A stretch of 64,000 bases of DNA from Streptomyces capillispiralis (GCF_007829875.1 NZ_VIWV01000001.1:6046501-6110500); one strand, 5' to 3'; positions 1-8,970 are shown, counted from the first letter of the stretch. A program made the numbers and translations. Notes: generated from the letters alone by a model not told the origin.

Positions 1-264
1 CACATGCGCCGCATGCGTCATCTCGCGGAACCCGACGATCAGCCGCGCGTCCGGCAGCCGGTAGTGCCGCACCAGCTCGCGGGCCACCCGCTGCGCCCCC
101 AGATGCAGCTCGTCCGTGTCGCAGAACGCCACGTCGGCCGGGGCCACGCTCACCGAGAAGGTGCGGACCGTGTCGTACGACAGCCGTCGGTACAGCGCCG
201 TGACGGCCGACCGCACCGTCTCCAGATGCGGGTACCCGTGCTCGACCGGACCGCCGTTCGCCAC
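1..264 (-). CDS. Hypothetical protein, N-terminal 88 codons (cut by left edge)
   Basis: The minus strand reads open from a GTG at 264 to the window edge. An in-frame stop lies two codons upstream of the GTG, so this must be the start. A purine-rich GGGGGTGA stretch precedes it as a possible ribosome site. The visible protein begins MANGGPVEHGYPHLETV and ends at FREMTHAAHV. It has even hydrophobic periodicity, strong GC3 bias, and no signal peptide or membrane segment. I do not recognise the family. It is divergent from the chorismate mutase gene at 374. The C-terminus lies outside the window, so length and function are unknown. Confidence 0.72.
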   Translation of the reverse strand, partial: MANGGPVEHGYPHLETVRSAVTALYRRLSYDTVRTFSVSVAPADVAFCDTDELHLGAQRVARELVRHYRLPDARLIVGFREMTHAAHV

Positions 265-359
265 GTCTCACCCCCGCCACGCCCAGAACCCGATTCCACT
301 GTACGAGCCCGCCCCCGCCCCCGCCCCGGCCGGGCGGACACCGGCCCGGACGGGCACCG

Positions 360-365
360 TAGGCT
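360..365 (+). promoter_or_regulatory. -10 element TAGGCT, leaderless start of chorismate mutase
   Basis: TAGGCT ends 8 bases before the ATG at 374 and no Shine-Dalgarno sequence lies between them. This is the usual geometry of a leaderless Streptomyces transcript. No clear -35 box is seen. Confidence 0.45.
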
Positions 366-373
366 GACGCCCC

Positions 374-751
374 ATGAGCACCAGCAACACCGCCCCCGGT
401 GACGCCGACCCCGCCGTCCGCGAGGAACTGGCCCGGCTGCGCGACAGCATCGACAACATCGACGCGGCCGTCGTCCACATGCTCGCCGAACGCTTCAAGT
501 GCACCCAGCAGGTCGGCCGGCTCAAGGCCCTGCACCGGCTGCCGCCCGCCGACCCGGGCCGCGAGGCCCGCCAGATCGCCCGGCTGCGCGCCCTCGCCGA
601 GAACGCCAGACTCGACCCGGCCTTCGCGGAGAAGTTCCTGAACTTCATCATCGCCGAGGTGATCCGCCACCACGAGCGCATCGCCGACGACACCGTCAAC
701 GGCGCCACGCCCTCAGCGAACCGCGCCACAACGTCCTCCCCCGGGGAGTGA
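374..751 (+). CDS. Chorismate mutase (AroQ class)
   Basis: A 125-residue protein of the all-helical AroQ fold, converting chorismate to prephenate for phenylalanine and tyrosine synthesis. Residues 14-100 carry the family pattern: LARLRDSIDNIDAAVVHMLAERF, with a first-helix arginine followed by a lysine-rich second helix (QQVGRLKALH), then a helix ending FLNFIIAEVIRHHE. No signal peptide is visible, so it is cytoplasmic and monofunctional, unlike the secreted mycobacterial form. The serine/threonine-rich last 20 residues look disordered. It stands alone, divergent from the gene at the left edge. Confidence 0.9.
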   Translation: MSTSNTAPGDADPAVREELARLRDSIDNIDAAVVHMLAERFKCTQQVGRLKALHRLPPADPGREARQIARLRALAENARLDPAFAEKFLNFIIAEVIRHHERIADDTVNGATPSANRATTSSPGE

Positions 752-860
752 CACCGCGCCCCGCGCGGGGCATGCTGCGCTGTGCACTCCTTGTCAGCCG
801 GCGGGTACCCCCCGTCAGCACCCGGACAGGCTCCGGTCCCTTACGAGGAGGGACGTGCAC

Positions 861-1403
861 ATGCCGCCGAACGCCCGGATCCTCATCGTCGACGACCACG
901 AGGACACCCTCTACGCACTGGAGAGCGCCCTGGCCCCGCTGGGCCACCTGCTGGGCCGGGCCACCAGTGGCGACGAGGCCCTCAAACAGCTGCTGCGGGG
1001 GAACGTGGGCCTGCTCCTCCTCGACGTCCACATGCCGGGCACCGGCGGCCTCGACGTCGTGCGCTACATGCGGCGCCTGGAACAGACCCAGCACATCCCC
1101 GTCGTCCTGCTCACCGGCTACGCCCGCGACCCGCAGCTCGGCGCCGCCGCCTACGCCCTCGGCGTCGCCGACCTCGTCACCAAACCCGTCGACCCCTGGG
1201 CCCTGCGCACCAAGGTCCGCCACCTCTACGACACCCACCAGCGCCACCTCGCCCTCCAGCGCGAGATCCGCGCGCTGCGCGCCCGGCTCGACGGGCACCC
1301 CGCGAGCCCCCAGCGCCCCGCCCTGCCCCACCCCCACGCACACGCGGCGCCCGGACAGCCCGCGGGGGCGCACCCCGGGGAGCTCGAACGGGACCGGACA
1401 TAG
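861..1403 (+). CDS. Orphan single-domain response regulator
   Basis: A 180-residue protein with one CheY-like receiver domain (residues 5-122). The acidic pocket is DD at 11-12, the phosphoacceptor is D55 in LLLLDVHMPG, the switch residue is T85 and the lysine is K108 in TKPVDP. After the receiver there is a short helical stretch and a proline/histidine-rich tail, with no DNA-binding or enzymatic output domain. GAGGAGGG at 845-852 lies 8 bases before the ATG at 861; an in-frame GTG at 855 is too close to this site. No histidine kinase gene is nearby, so the partner kinase is unknown. Confidence 0.87.
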   Translation: MPPNARILIVDDHEDTLYALESALAPLGHLLGRATSGDEALKQLLRGNVGLLLLDVHMPGTGGLDVVRYMRRLEQTQHIPVVLLTGYARDPQLGAAAYALGVADLVTKPVDPWALRTKVRHLYDTHQRHLALQREIRALRARLDGHPASPQRPALPHPHAHAAPGQPAGAHPGELERDRT

Positions 1404-1460
1404 GGCGCGTACCCGATCCGCCCCTGTGCCCGGGCAACCGCATCGGGCAGCATGGCCTGC

Positions 1461-4046
1461 ATGTCCGTACTGACGCGCGACGAAGCGCAGAACCGAGCTC
1501 AGCTCCTCGACGTCCACCGCTACACGATCGAACTCGATCTGACCGCCGGCGACGAGACCTTCGACTCCCGCACCCTGATCAGGTTCGGCGTCCGTACGGA
1601 CGCGGACACCTTCGTCGAGATCAAGCCCGCCGAGCTGCGCTCCGTCACCCTCGACGGACAGCCCCTGGAGACCGGCACCCTCGACGGCAACCGGCTGCCG
1701 CTGAAGAACCTCACCGCCGGCGAGCACGAACTGCGCGTCGACGCGAGCATGCGCTACTCCCGCACCGGCGAGGGCATGCACCGCTTCACCGACCCCACCG
1801 ACGGCGAGACCTACGTCTACACCCAGCTGTTCCTGGACGACGTGCAGCGCGTCTTCGCCGCCTTCGACCAGCCCGACCTCAAGGCCGTCTTCGACCTCAC
1901 CGTCACCGCCCCCGAGAGCTGGACCGTCCTCGCCAACGGCGTCACCGAACACCTCGGCGGCGGCCGCTGGCAGGCCGCCGCCACCCCGCTGATCTCCACC
2001 TACCTCGTCGCCGTCGCCGCCGGCCCCTGGCACTCGGTGCGCACCGAGCACCGCGGACTGCCCTTCGGCATCCACTGCCGCCGCTCCCTCGCCCCCTTCC
2101 TCGACGCGGACGCCGACGAACTCCTCGACATCACCCGGGCCTGCTTCGACCGCTACCACGAGAAGTTCGAGGAGCCCTACCCCTTCGACTCCTACGACCA
2201 GGCCTTCGTCCCCGAGTTCAACGCGGGCGCCATGGAGAACCCCGGACTGGTCACCTTCCGCGACGAGTTCGTCTACCGCTCCGCCGTCACCGACACCGAG
2301 CGCCAGACCCGCGCCATGGTCGTCGCCCACGAGATGGCCCACATGTGGTTCGGCGACCTGGTCACCCTCGCCTGGTGGGACGACATCTGGCTCAACGAGT
2401 CCTTCGCCGAGTACATGGGCTACCAGACGCTCACCGAGGCGACCCGCTTCACCGACACCTGGACCGACTTCGGCGTCACCCGCAAGCCCTGGGGCTACGA
2501 CGCCGACCAGCGCCCCTCCACCCACCCGGTCGCCCCGGAGAACGTCGAGGACACCGCCTCCGCCCTGCTCAACTTCGACGGCATCTCCTACGCCAAGGGC
2601 GCCTCCGCGCTGCGCCAGCTCGTCGCCTGGCTCGGTGAGAAGGACTTCCTCGCCGGCATCAACACCCACTTCGCCCGGCACCGGTTCGCCAACGCGGGCC
2701 TGGCCGACTTCATCGACTCCCTCGCCTCCGCCACCGAACGCGACGTGCACGCCTGGGCCGACGCCTGGCTGCGCACCACCGGCGTCGACACCCTCACCCC
2801 CGAACCGAGGAGCGGCGACAACGGCCACTGGCACCTCGGCATCGGGCACCGGGGCAGCCCCGCGGCCGGCTCCGGGCCGGACCCCGACCGGGACCGCGAC
2901 GGCCGACGGCACCTCGGCTCCCTCCACACCACCGGCAGCACCCGCCCGCACCGCATCACCATCGGTGTCTACGACCGCGACCTGCACGACGCCGACCGGC
3001 TCACCCTGCGCAACCGCTTCGAGGCGGACGTCCCCGCCACCGAGGCCGTCGCCCTCAGCACCGCCGGAGCCCGCCCCGCCCTCGTCGTCCTCAACGACCA
3101 GGACCTCACCTACGCCAAGATCCGCTTCGACCCCGAGTCCCTGGGCACCCTGCGCACCCACCTGTCCGGCCTGCCCGAACCCCTCACCCGCGCGGTGGTG
3201 TGGAACGCGCTCAGGGACGCCGTCCGCGACGGCGACCTGCCCGCCGCCGACTTCCTGGACATCGCCCGCACCCACCTCCCGCACGAGACCGACCTCGCCC
3301 TCGTCCAGGGCGTCCTCGCCTTCGCCTCCACCCACATCGCCGACCGCTACCTCACCCCGGACCAGCGGCCCGCCGCGCTCGCCACCCTCACCGCCCTGTG
3401 CCGCGACCTCATCCGCCGCACCGAGGACGGCGACCACCCCGGCCTGCGGCTGATCGCCGTACGCCACCGCATCGACACCGCCGCCCACCCCGACACCATC
3501 GCCGCCTGGCTCGCCGACGGCATCGTCCCCGGCGGACCCGAACTCGACCCCGAACTGCGCTGGCGCGTCCTCGCCCGCCTCGCCGTGCTCGGCGCCACCG
3601 ACGAGGCCGCCATCGCCGAGGAACTCCGGCGCGACCCCAGCGCCACCGGCCAGGAGGGCGCCGCCCGCTGCCGCGCCGCCCTGCCCGACGAGGACGCCAA
3701 GGCCCGCGCCTGGCAGGCCATGTTCGGCTCCGACGACCGGGCCGACCTGTCGAACTACCTGTTCACCGCCACCGCCCAGGGCTTCTGGCAGCCCGAACAG
3801 GCCGACCTGGTACGCCCGTACGTGACCCGCTACTACCAGGACGCGGTCGCCGTCGCCGCCCGCCGCGGCCCCGCCATCGCCGAGGCCGCCGGCCGCTGGG
3901 CCTTCCCCGCCCACGCCGTCGACGCCGAACACCTCGCGCTCGGACAGCGGTGCCTGCGCACGGCCGACCCGATCCCGGCCCTGCGCCGCAGGCTCGTCGA
4001 CCAGCTCGACGACCTGGCCCGCGCCCTGCGCGTCCAGCAGGCGTAG
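1461..4046 (+). CDS. pepN: Aminopeptidase N (M1 family zinc metallopeptidase)
   Basis: An 861-residue cytoplasmic aminopeptidase that removes N-terminal residues from peptides. The exopeptidase motif GAMEN is near residue 256. The zinc site HEMAH begins at residue 290, with the third ligand glutamate in WLNESFAEYMG. The C-terminal half is the helical ERAP1-like domain, and length is normal for the actinobacterial family. Two start codons are possible, ATG 1452 and ATG 1461; neither has a good ribosome site. I prefer 1461 because the protein then begins MSVLTRDEAQ, as I recall homologues doing. A perfect hairpin follows the stop, so it is probably monocistronic. Confidence 0.93.
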   Translation: MSVLTRDEAQNRAQLLDVHRYTIELDLTAGDETFDSRTLIRFGVRTDADTFVEIKPAELRSVTLDGQPLETGTLDGNRLPLKNLTAGEHELRVDASMRYSRTGEGMHRFTDPTDGETYVYTQLFLDDVQRVFAAFDQPDLKAVFDLTVTAPESWTVLANGVTEHLGGGRWQAAATPLISTYLVAVAAGPWHSVRTEHRGLPFGIHCRRSLAPFLDADADELLDITRACFDRYHEKFEEPYPFDSYDQAFVPEFNAGAMENPGLVTFRDEFVYRSAVTDTERQTRAMVVAHEMAHMWFGDLVTLAWWDDIWLNESFAEYMGYQTLTEATRFTDTWTDFGVTRKPWGYDADQRPSTHPVAPENVEDTASALLNFDGISYAKGASALRQLVAWLGEKDFLAGINTHFARHRFANAGLADFIDSLASATERDVHAWADAWLRTTGVDTLTPEPRSGDNGHWHLGIGHRGSPAAGSGPDPDRDRDGRRHLGSLHTTGSTRPHRITIGVYDRDLHDADRLTLRNRFEADVPATEAVALSTAGARPALVVLNDQDLTYAKIRFDPESLGTLRTHLSGLPEPLTRAVVWNALRDAVRDGDLPAADFLDIARTHLPHETDLALVQGVLAFASTHIADRYLTPDQRPAALATLTALCRDLIRRTEDGDHPGLRLIAVRHRIDTAAHPDTIAAWLADGIVPGGPELDPELRWRVLARLAVLGATDEAAIAEELRRDPSATGQEGAARCRAALPDEDAKARAWQAMFGSDDRADLSNYLFTATAQGFWQPEQADLVRPYVTRYYQDAVAVAARRGPAIAEAAGRWAFPAHAVDAEHLALGQRCLRTADPIPALRRRLVDQLDDLARALRVQQA

Positions 4047-4057
4047 CGCAGCGCACC

Positions 4058-4090
4058 GGGGGCGCCGCCGGACGGAACGGCGGCGCCCCC
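4058..4090 (+). terminator. Hairpin terminator after pepN
   Basis: A perfect 12-bp stem, GGGGGCGCCGCC paired with GGCGGCGCCCCC, with a 9-base loop starts 12 bases after the pepN stop codon. There is no U-tract, as is common in Streptomyces. Confidence 0.75.
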
Positions 4091-4108
4091 GCACGTACCT
4101 CGTAAAAC

Positions 4109-4166
4109 GGGCGATACCCCCTTTCGGGTTCGATCCCCGTGCTTTCCGGGCGCCGTACCCCCTTCC
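4109..4166 (+). promoter_or_regulatory. Paired direct repeats upstream of the decarboxylase gene
   Basis: GGGCGATACCCCCTTTC at 4109-4125 and GGGCGCCGTACCCCCTTCC at 4148-4166 share the core TACCCCCTT preceded by GGGCG. They are about 40 bases apart, close to four helical turns, and lie 47-104 bases before the ATG at 4213. They could be operators for the decarboxylase/hydroxylase operon. No match to the usual actinobacterial iron box was seen here. Confidence 0.35.
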
Positions 4167-4212
4167 CGTACACCCTGGAGTCCTCCCCGCGCCGCGCCCC
4201 GGAGGACAGCCC

Positions 4213-5580
4213 ATGAGCACACCGCCCCTCGCCTCGGGCCCCCAGGGCCCGGACCGGCTGGAGCCGTTGCTCGACACCGTCCTCGACGCCCTGCGCACCG
4301 GCGCCCGCGCCCGCGGGGGACCGCTGCCCCCCGGCGGCCCCGACGCGGTCACCGCCCGCGTCCGGGACGCGGTGGGCGACGTCCTCCCCGAGCGGGGCGA
4401 CCCCGACGCCCTGCGCACCCTCGTCCACGCCTTCACCGAGGGCGCCGCGGACCCCGCGCACCCCCTGTGCACCGCCCACCTGCACTGCCCGCCCCTCGCC
4501 GTCGCAGCAGCCGCCGACCTCGCCGCCACGGCCCTCAACCCCTCCCTCGACTCCTGGGACCAGGCCCCCGCCGCCTCCGCCCTGGAGACCCTCGTCACCC
4601 GGGCCCTCGCCCGCGAGGCCGGGCACGCCGACGCCCTCGTCACCACCGGAGGCACCGAGTCCAACCACCTCGCCCTCCTCCTGGCCCGCGAGGAACACGG
4701 CCGCTGCCTGCGCCTCGTCCACGGCACCAACGCCCACCACTCCCTGCCCCGCGCCGCCTGGCTGCTCGGCCTGCCCCGGCCCGTCACCGTCCCCGCACCC
4801 GACGGCACCCTCGACCCCGGCGCCCTCGACGCGATCCTCACCCGGCTGCCCGGACCCCACCTGGTCGCCGCCACCGCCGGCACCACCGACACCGGCGGCA
4901 TCGACCCGCTGCCCGAGATCGCCGCCCGCTGCACCGCCCACGGCGCCCGCCTCCACATCGACGCCGCCTACGGCGGACCGCTCCTCTTCAGCGACCGCCA
5001 CCGGCACCGGCTCACCGGCCTCGACGCCGCCCACACCATCACCCTCGACCTGCACAAACTCGGCTGGCAGCCGGTCCCTGCCGGCCTCCTGACCGTCCGC
5101 GACGCGGACGACCTCACCGCACTGCGGCACCACGCCGACTACCTCAACGCCCACGACGACACCGAGGCCGGACTACCCGACCTCCTCGGACGCTCCCTGC
5201 GCACCACCCGCCGCGCCGACGTCCTCAAACTCGCCGTCACCCTCAAGACCCTCGGCCGCACCGGACTCGGCGCCCTCGTCGACCAGGTCTGCGCCCACGC
5301 CCGGGCCTTCGCCGCCCTCGTCCACGACGACCCCCGCTTCGACCTCCACCGGCGGCCCGTCATCAGCACCGTCCTCTTCCGGCCCGCCGGCGCCGACGAC
5401 ACCGCCGTCGCCACCCTGCGCCGGCACCTGCTCACCACCGGCCGCGCCGTCCTCGGCCGCGCCCGCGCCGACGGCCGCCTCTGGCTCAAGGCCACCCTCC
5501 TCAACCCCGCCACCCACCCCGACGACCTGGCCGGCCTGCTCCACCTCGTCCACCAGGCACACACGGAAGGCCCCCGATGA
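4213..5580 (+). CDS. PLP-dependent diamine-type decarboxylase (DesA-like)
   Basis: A 455-residue group II pyridoxal-phosphate decarboxylase. TTGGTESNHLAL binds the cofactor phosphate, and DLHKLGWQP holds the Schiff-base lysine, about K282. DAAYGG is the aspartate/alanine motif stacking on PLP. Relatives such as DesA decarboxylate lysine to cadaverine for desferrioxamine, and others act on diaminobutyrate or ornithine. The substrate cannot be read from sequence. GGAGGA at 4201-4206 sets the start. The stop codon overlaps the next gene's ATG in ATGA, so the two are translationally coupled. The acyltransferase and NIS synthetase that complete a des cluster are absent. Confidence 0.87.
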   Translation: MSTPPLASGPQGPDRLEPLLDTVLDALRTGARARGGPLPPGGPDAVTARVRDAVGDVLPERGDPDALRTLVHAFTEGAADPAHPLCTAHLHCPPLAVAAAADLAATALNPSLDSWDQAPAASALETLVTRALAREAGHADALVTTGGTESNHLALLLAREEHGRCLRLVHGTNAHHSLPRAAWLLGLPRPVTVPAPDGTLDPGALDAILTRLPGPHLVAATAGTTDTGGIDPLPEIAARCTAHGARLHIDAAYGGPLLFSDRHRHRLTGLDAAHTITLDLHKLGWQPVPAGLLTVRDADDLTALRHHADYLNAHDDTEAGLPDLLGRSLRTTRRADVLKLAVTLKTLGRTGLGALVDQVCAHARAFAALVHDDPRFDLHRRPVISTVLFRPAGADDTAVATLRRHLLTTGRAVLGRARADGRLWLKATLLNPATHPDDLAGLLHLVHQAHTEGPR

Positions 5581-6980
5581 CCCCCACCCCCCACGACGCC
5601 CCCCACGACCTCGTCGGCATCGGCATCGGCCCCTTCAACCTCTCCCTGGCCGCCCTCGCCCACCCCCTCACCGCACTGCGCACCGCCTTCTACGACCAGC
5701 GCCCCCACTTCAGCTGGCACCCCGGCCTGCTCCTCGACGACGCCACCGTCCAGGTCCCCTTCCTCGCCGACCTCGTCACCCTCGCGGACCCCACCAGCCC
5801 CTGGACCTTCCTCAACCACCTCAGGGCCCGCGAGCGGCTCTACCCCTTCTACTTCGCCGAGCACTTCCACATCCGCCGCACCGAGTACGACGCCTACTGC
5901 CGCTGGGTCGCCGACCGGCTCCCCGCCCTCCACTTCGGCCACCGCGTCGACACCGTCCGCTGGAACCCCCGCCGCGCGCTCTTCGAAGCCGACCTCACCC
6001 CGCTCGACCCCGACGGCCGCGCCGGGTCACCCGGCCGCGTGAGCGCCCACCACCTCGTCCTCGGCATCGGCACCGAACCCTCGGTCCCCGAACCGCTCCG
6101 GCCCCTCGCCGACGCACCCGACGTCCCCGTCGTCCACTCCGACGACTACCTCACCCACCGCGCCGCCCTCCTCGCCGCGGGCCACGTCACCGTCGTCGGC
6201 ACCGGACAGTCCGGCGCGGAGGTCTTCCTCGACCTGCTGCGCCACCGCCCCGTCGGCCGGGAACGCCTCCACTGGCTCGGCCGCACCGAGGCCTTCGCCC
6301 CCATGGAGTACTCCAAGCTCGGCCTCGAACACTTCACCCCCGACCACACCCGCTACTTCCGCGCCCTGCCCGAAGCCGTCCGCGACCGGCTCGTCCCCGC
6401 CCAGTGGCAACTCCACAAAGGCATCGACGCCGCCACCATCGCCGCCATCCACGACGAGCTGTACCGGCGCACCCTGCACGGCGGATGGCCCGACACCGTC
6501 CTCACCCCCGCGGTCCGCATCCGCACCGCCGGCCGGGTCGCCCCCGCCGGGATCGAACTCCACCTCGAACACACCCGGCAGCACACCCGCACCCGCCTCA
6601 TCACCGACGCCGTCGTCCTCGCCACCGGCCACCGCGGACGCCCCCTCGACGACCTCCTCGCCCCCCTCGGCCCCCACCTGCGCCGCGACCGCTCGGGCCG
6701 CCCCCGCGTCGACGAGCACCACCGCCTCGACCTGGACCCCTCCGTCACCGGCAGCGTGTACGTGCAGAACGCCGAACTCCACACCCACGGCGTCGGAGCA
6801 CCCGACCTCGGGCTCGCCGCCTGGCGCAGCGCCGTCATCCTCAACCACCTCACCGGCGAGCGGACCTACCCCCTCCCCGAACGCACCGCCTTCACCACCT
6901 TCGGCCTCCAGCCCCGAACGCCGCAGGTCCCGCCCGCCCGGCGAGCCGCACGGCTCACCCCACTGGCGGACGGGACCTGA
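5577..6980 (+). CDS. FAD/NADPH N-hydroxylase of the lysine/ornithine monooxygenase family (DesB-like)
   Basis: A 467-residue flavoprotein that hydroxylates a side-chain amine, the first step toward a hydroxamate. The FAD motif GIGIGPFNLSLA is at residues 14-25, the NADPH motif VVGTGQSGAEVF is near residue 205, and the C-terminal ATGH motif (VVLATGHRGRP) is typical of the family. It overlaps the decarboxylase by four bases and probably uses its diamine product, such as cadaverine or putrescine. The gene ends 19 bases before the convergent 5'-nucleotidase gene. No acyltransferase, synthetase or siderophore exporter is nearby, so the final product is unknown. Confidence 0.88.
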   Translation: MTPTPHDAPHDLVGIGIGPFNLSLAALAHPLTALRTAFYDQRPHFSWHPGLLLDDATVQVPFLADLVTLADPTSPWTFLNHLRARERLYPFYFAEHFHIRRTEYDAYCRWVADRLPALHFGHRVDTVRWNPRRALFEADLTPLDPDGRAGSPGRVSAHHLVLGIGTEPSVPEPLRPLADAPDVPVVHSDDYLTHRAALLAAGHVTVVGTGQSGAEVFLDLLRHRPVGRERLHWLGRTEAFAPMEYSKLGLEHFTPDHTRYFRALPEAVRDRLVPAQWQLHKGIDAATIAAIHDELYRRTLHGGWPDTVLTPAVRIRTAGRVAPAGIELHLEHTRQHTRTRLITDAVVLATGHRGRPLDDLLAPLGPHLRRDRSGRPRVDEHHRLDLDPSVTGSVYVQNAELHTHGVGAPDLGLAAWRSAVILNHLTGERTYPLPERTAFTTFGLQPRTPQVPPARRAARLTPLADGT

Positions 6981-6999
6981 CGACCCCTGCGGACGGCGA

Positions 7000-8805
7000 T
7001 CAGAACACCGGCACACCGTCCCGCGTCAGCCTCCAGTCCACCGACGCGAAGTCCTGCGGGTCCAGCACGCCCTTCGCCGTCACCCACTCGGCGATCCGCG
7101 TCCGGATCTCCGTCGACTCCGCCCACAGCTCCTTCGCCGACGCCACGTGCGGGAACGCGCCACCACCGTTGGCCCGGTAGTTGTTCACCGCGAACACGAA
7201 CTGCCGCGCATCGTCCAGCGGAGCACCTTCGAACGTCAGGTTCCGGATCCGCGACCCGGCCGGCCGGGCGATGTCGATCTCGTAGGCGAGCCCCGAGACG
7301 TAGTCGTAGTTGTAGTCCGGACGGCCGCCCGCGTTCGTCAGCTTCGCCACGTCCACCGGGGCACCCGCCGCCGTCTGCGCGAAGTACTCCGCCGAGTACT
7401 CCAGGTACGCCCGCACCTGCGCGCCCGTCATCAGCTTCGCGACCAGCGTGTTGTCGTACACGTACAGGCTCGACAGGTCCCGGATCGTCACCTCGCCCGC
7501 CGGGATCTGCGACGTCCGCGAGAACGGCGACGCCTGCGACAGCACCGGCAGCGACGCGTACTCCGTGCCCGCCAGGGCCGCCCGCACCACGTCCTCCTGC
7601 ACCTTCGCGATCAGGTCGATGATCGGCGCGTCCTTGTAGCGCGCCTCCACCGTCGTCAGCGTCCGCGTCGCCGTGCCGACCACCTGGTTGACGTACGCCA
7701 CCACCACGGCGTGCTCGTCCGACAGCAGCTTGGTGATCGCCGGGTCGTCCTGGACCGCCGCCGCGTTCCGCAGCGACGCCTTGACCGACTCCACCCGCCA
7801 CCGGCCCCGCTCCAGGACCAGCTCGAAGTCGAACAGCGTCAGCCGCTCGGCGTAGCACAGCGGCTCGGACAGCACGACGTCCCGGCCGGTCTCCTCGTTG
7901 ACGACCCGCAGCTCCGCGATCTCCTGGTGCGCGTGACCCACCAGGATCGCGTCGATCCCCGGCACCAGCCGCGCCACGTTCGCCGCCGCGTTCTCCACGT
8001 ACGGCAACTGGTCACCGTACGACGACGTGCCCGACGACCCCGAGTGCGCCGACACCACGACCACGTCCGCGCCCATCGACCGCAGCTTCGGCACCCACTT
8101 CGCCGCCTGCTCCTCCAGACCCGGGAACGTCAGCTTCCCCTGCACGTACGCCTTGTCCCAGATCGCGATACCGGGGTTCGTCAGCCCCAGCACCGCCACC
8201 TTCACCGGGGGAGCGCCCTTCACCCGGAACGTCTTCATGAAGTACGGCGGGAAGGCCGGCTTCAGCGTCTTCGCGTCCAGCGCGTTCGCGCCCAGCAGCG
8301 GGAAGTCGCACTGCTCCTCGAACTTCCGCAGCGTCTCGATGCCGTAGTTGAACTCGTGGTTGCCGAGCGCCACCGCGTCGTACCCGATGGCGTTCATCGC
8401 CTGCGCCATCGGATGCACCGGACCGCCCTCGGCGGTGATCGGGTCCACCTTCGCGTAGTAGTACGTCAGCGGGGTGCCCTGGATGGTGTCGCCCGCGTCG
8501 AGCAGCAGCGTGTTGCGCCGCCCCTTCTCCTCGCGGACCTGGTCCACCAGCGTCGACACCCGCGCCAGACCCTGCGCGTTGCCGGCCGCGTCCGTGTACT
8601 CGGCGTCCTTGAAGTAGTCCCAGTTGAAGACGTGCCCGTGCAGATCGGTCGTCCCCATCACCGTCAGCGCGTACCGCTTCACCGGCCGTCCTCCCCGGCC
8701 CGCCCCGGCGGCCTCGGCCGCGGGAACGGCCGCCGACCCCGCGAGCGCCACCCCCGCCCCCGTCACAGCGGATCTCTTCAGAAACTTCCGGCGGTTCAAC
8801 GGCAT
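7000..8805 (-). CDS. Tat-exported bifunctional 5'-nucleotidase / cyclic phosphodiesterase
   Basis: A 601-residue secreted metallophosphatase that removes phosphate from extracellular nucleotides. The N-terminus MPLNRRKFLKRSAVTGAG is a twin-arginine signal. The catalytic domain then shows metal-binding motifs TTDLHGH, LLLDAGDT, ALGNHEFNYG and ILVGHAHQEI. A C-terminal 5_nucleotid_C substrate domain ends the protein. GAGGAG lies 7 bases before the ATG at 8805. Two 12-base direct repeats sit just upstream. The role is probably phosphate or nucleoside scavenging outside the cell. Confidence 0.92.
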   Translation of the reverse strand: MPLNRRKFLKRSAVTGAGVALAGSAAVPAAEAAGAGRGGRPVKRYALTVMGTTDLHGHVFNWDYFKDAEYTDAAGNAQGLARVSTLVDQVREEKGRRNTLLLDAGDTIQGTPLTYYYAKVDPITAEGGPVHPMAQAMNAIGYDAVALGNHEFNYGIETLRKFEEQCDFPLLGANALDAKTLKPAFPPYFMKTFRVKGAPPVKVAVLGLTNPGIAIWDKAYVQGKLTFPGLEEQAAKWVPKLRSMGADVVVVSAHSGSSGTSSYGDQLPYVENAAANVARLVPGIDAILVGHAHQEIAELRVVNEETGRDVVLSEPLCYAERLTLFDFELVLERGRWRVESVKASLRNAAAVQDDPAITKLLSDEHAVVVAYVNQVVGTATRTLTTVEARYKDAPIIDLIAKVQEDVVRAALAGTEYASLPVLSQASPFSRTSQIPAGEVTIRDLSSLYVYDNTLVAKLMTGAQVRAYLEYSAEYFAQTAAGAPVDVAKLTNAGGRPDYNYDYVSGLAYEIDIARPAGSRIRNLTFEGAPLDDARQFVFAVNNYRANGGGAFPHVASAKELWAESTEIRTRIAEWVTAKGVLDPQDFASVDWRLTRDGVPVF

Positions 8806-8834
8806 GTCGGGCTCTCCTCGGACAACGGACAACA

Positions 8835-8861
8835 ACGCGCGTAGACACGACGCGCGTAGAC
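8835..8861. repeat. 12-base direct repeat between divergent genes
   Basis: ACGCGCGTAGAC occurs at 8835-8846 and 8850-8861, 30 bases upstream of the 5'-nucleotidase ATG. A GGACAAC GGACAAC direct repeat lies beside it. Phosphate-starvation operators in Streptomyces are also direct repeats, but their unit is 11 bases with a different sequence, so I do not assign one. Confidence 0.5.
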
Positions 8862-8970
8862 GCCCGACGATTCTGGCCCGGACCCGTCCACCCCGAACAG
8901 ACCTCCCAGGTTGCGATCCGGTGTCCGGCAGCCACCCCGCACCGGCACGACCGGTGACACAGTGGGACGT

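Noticed and set aside
4110..4145. A TTCGATCC stretch resembling a tRNA T loop, perhaps a tRNA remnant or attachment site
   Set aside because: The flanking T stem does not pair fully, and no anticodon or acceptor arm can be built around it.
4047..4212. Iron-box (DmdR) operator expected before a siderophore-type operon
   Set aside because: No TTAGGTTAGGCT-like inverted repeat is present; only the unrelated direct repeats were found.
696..4958. A 1420-codon open frame on the minus strand opposite pepN and the decarboxylase
   Set aside because: It is the antisense shadow of well-supported genes. It is made of Val/Gly/Glu runs with no domain, as expected from high GC3 on the other strand.
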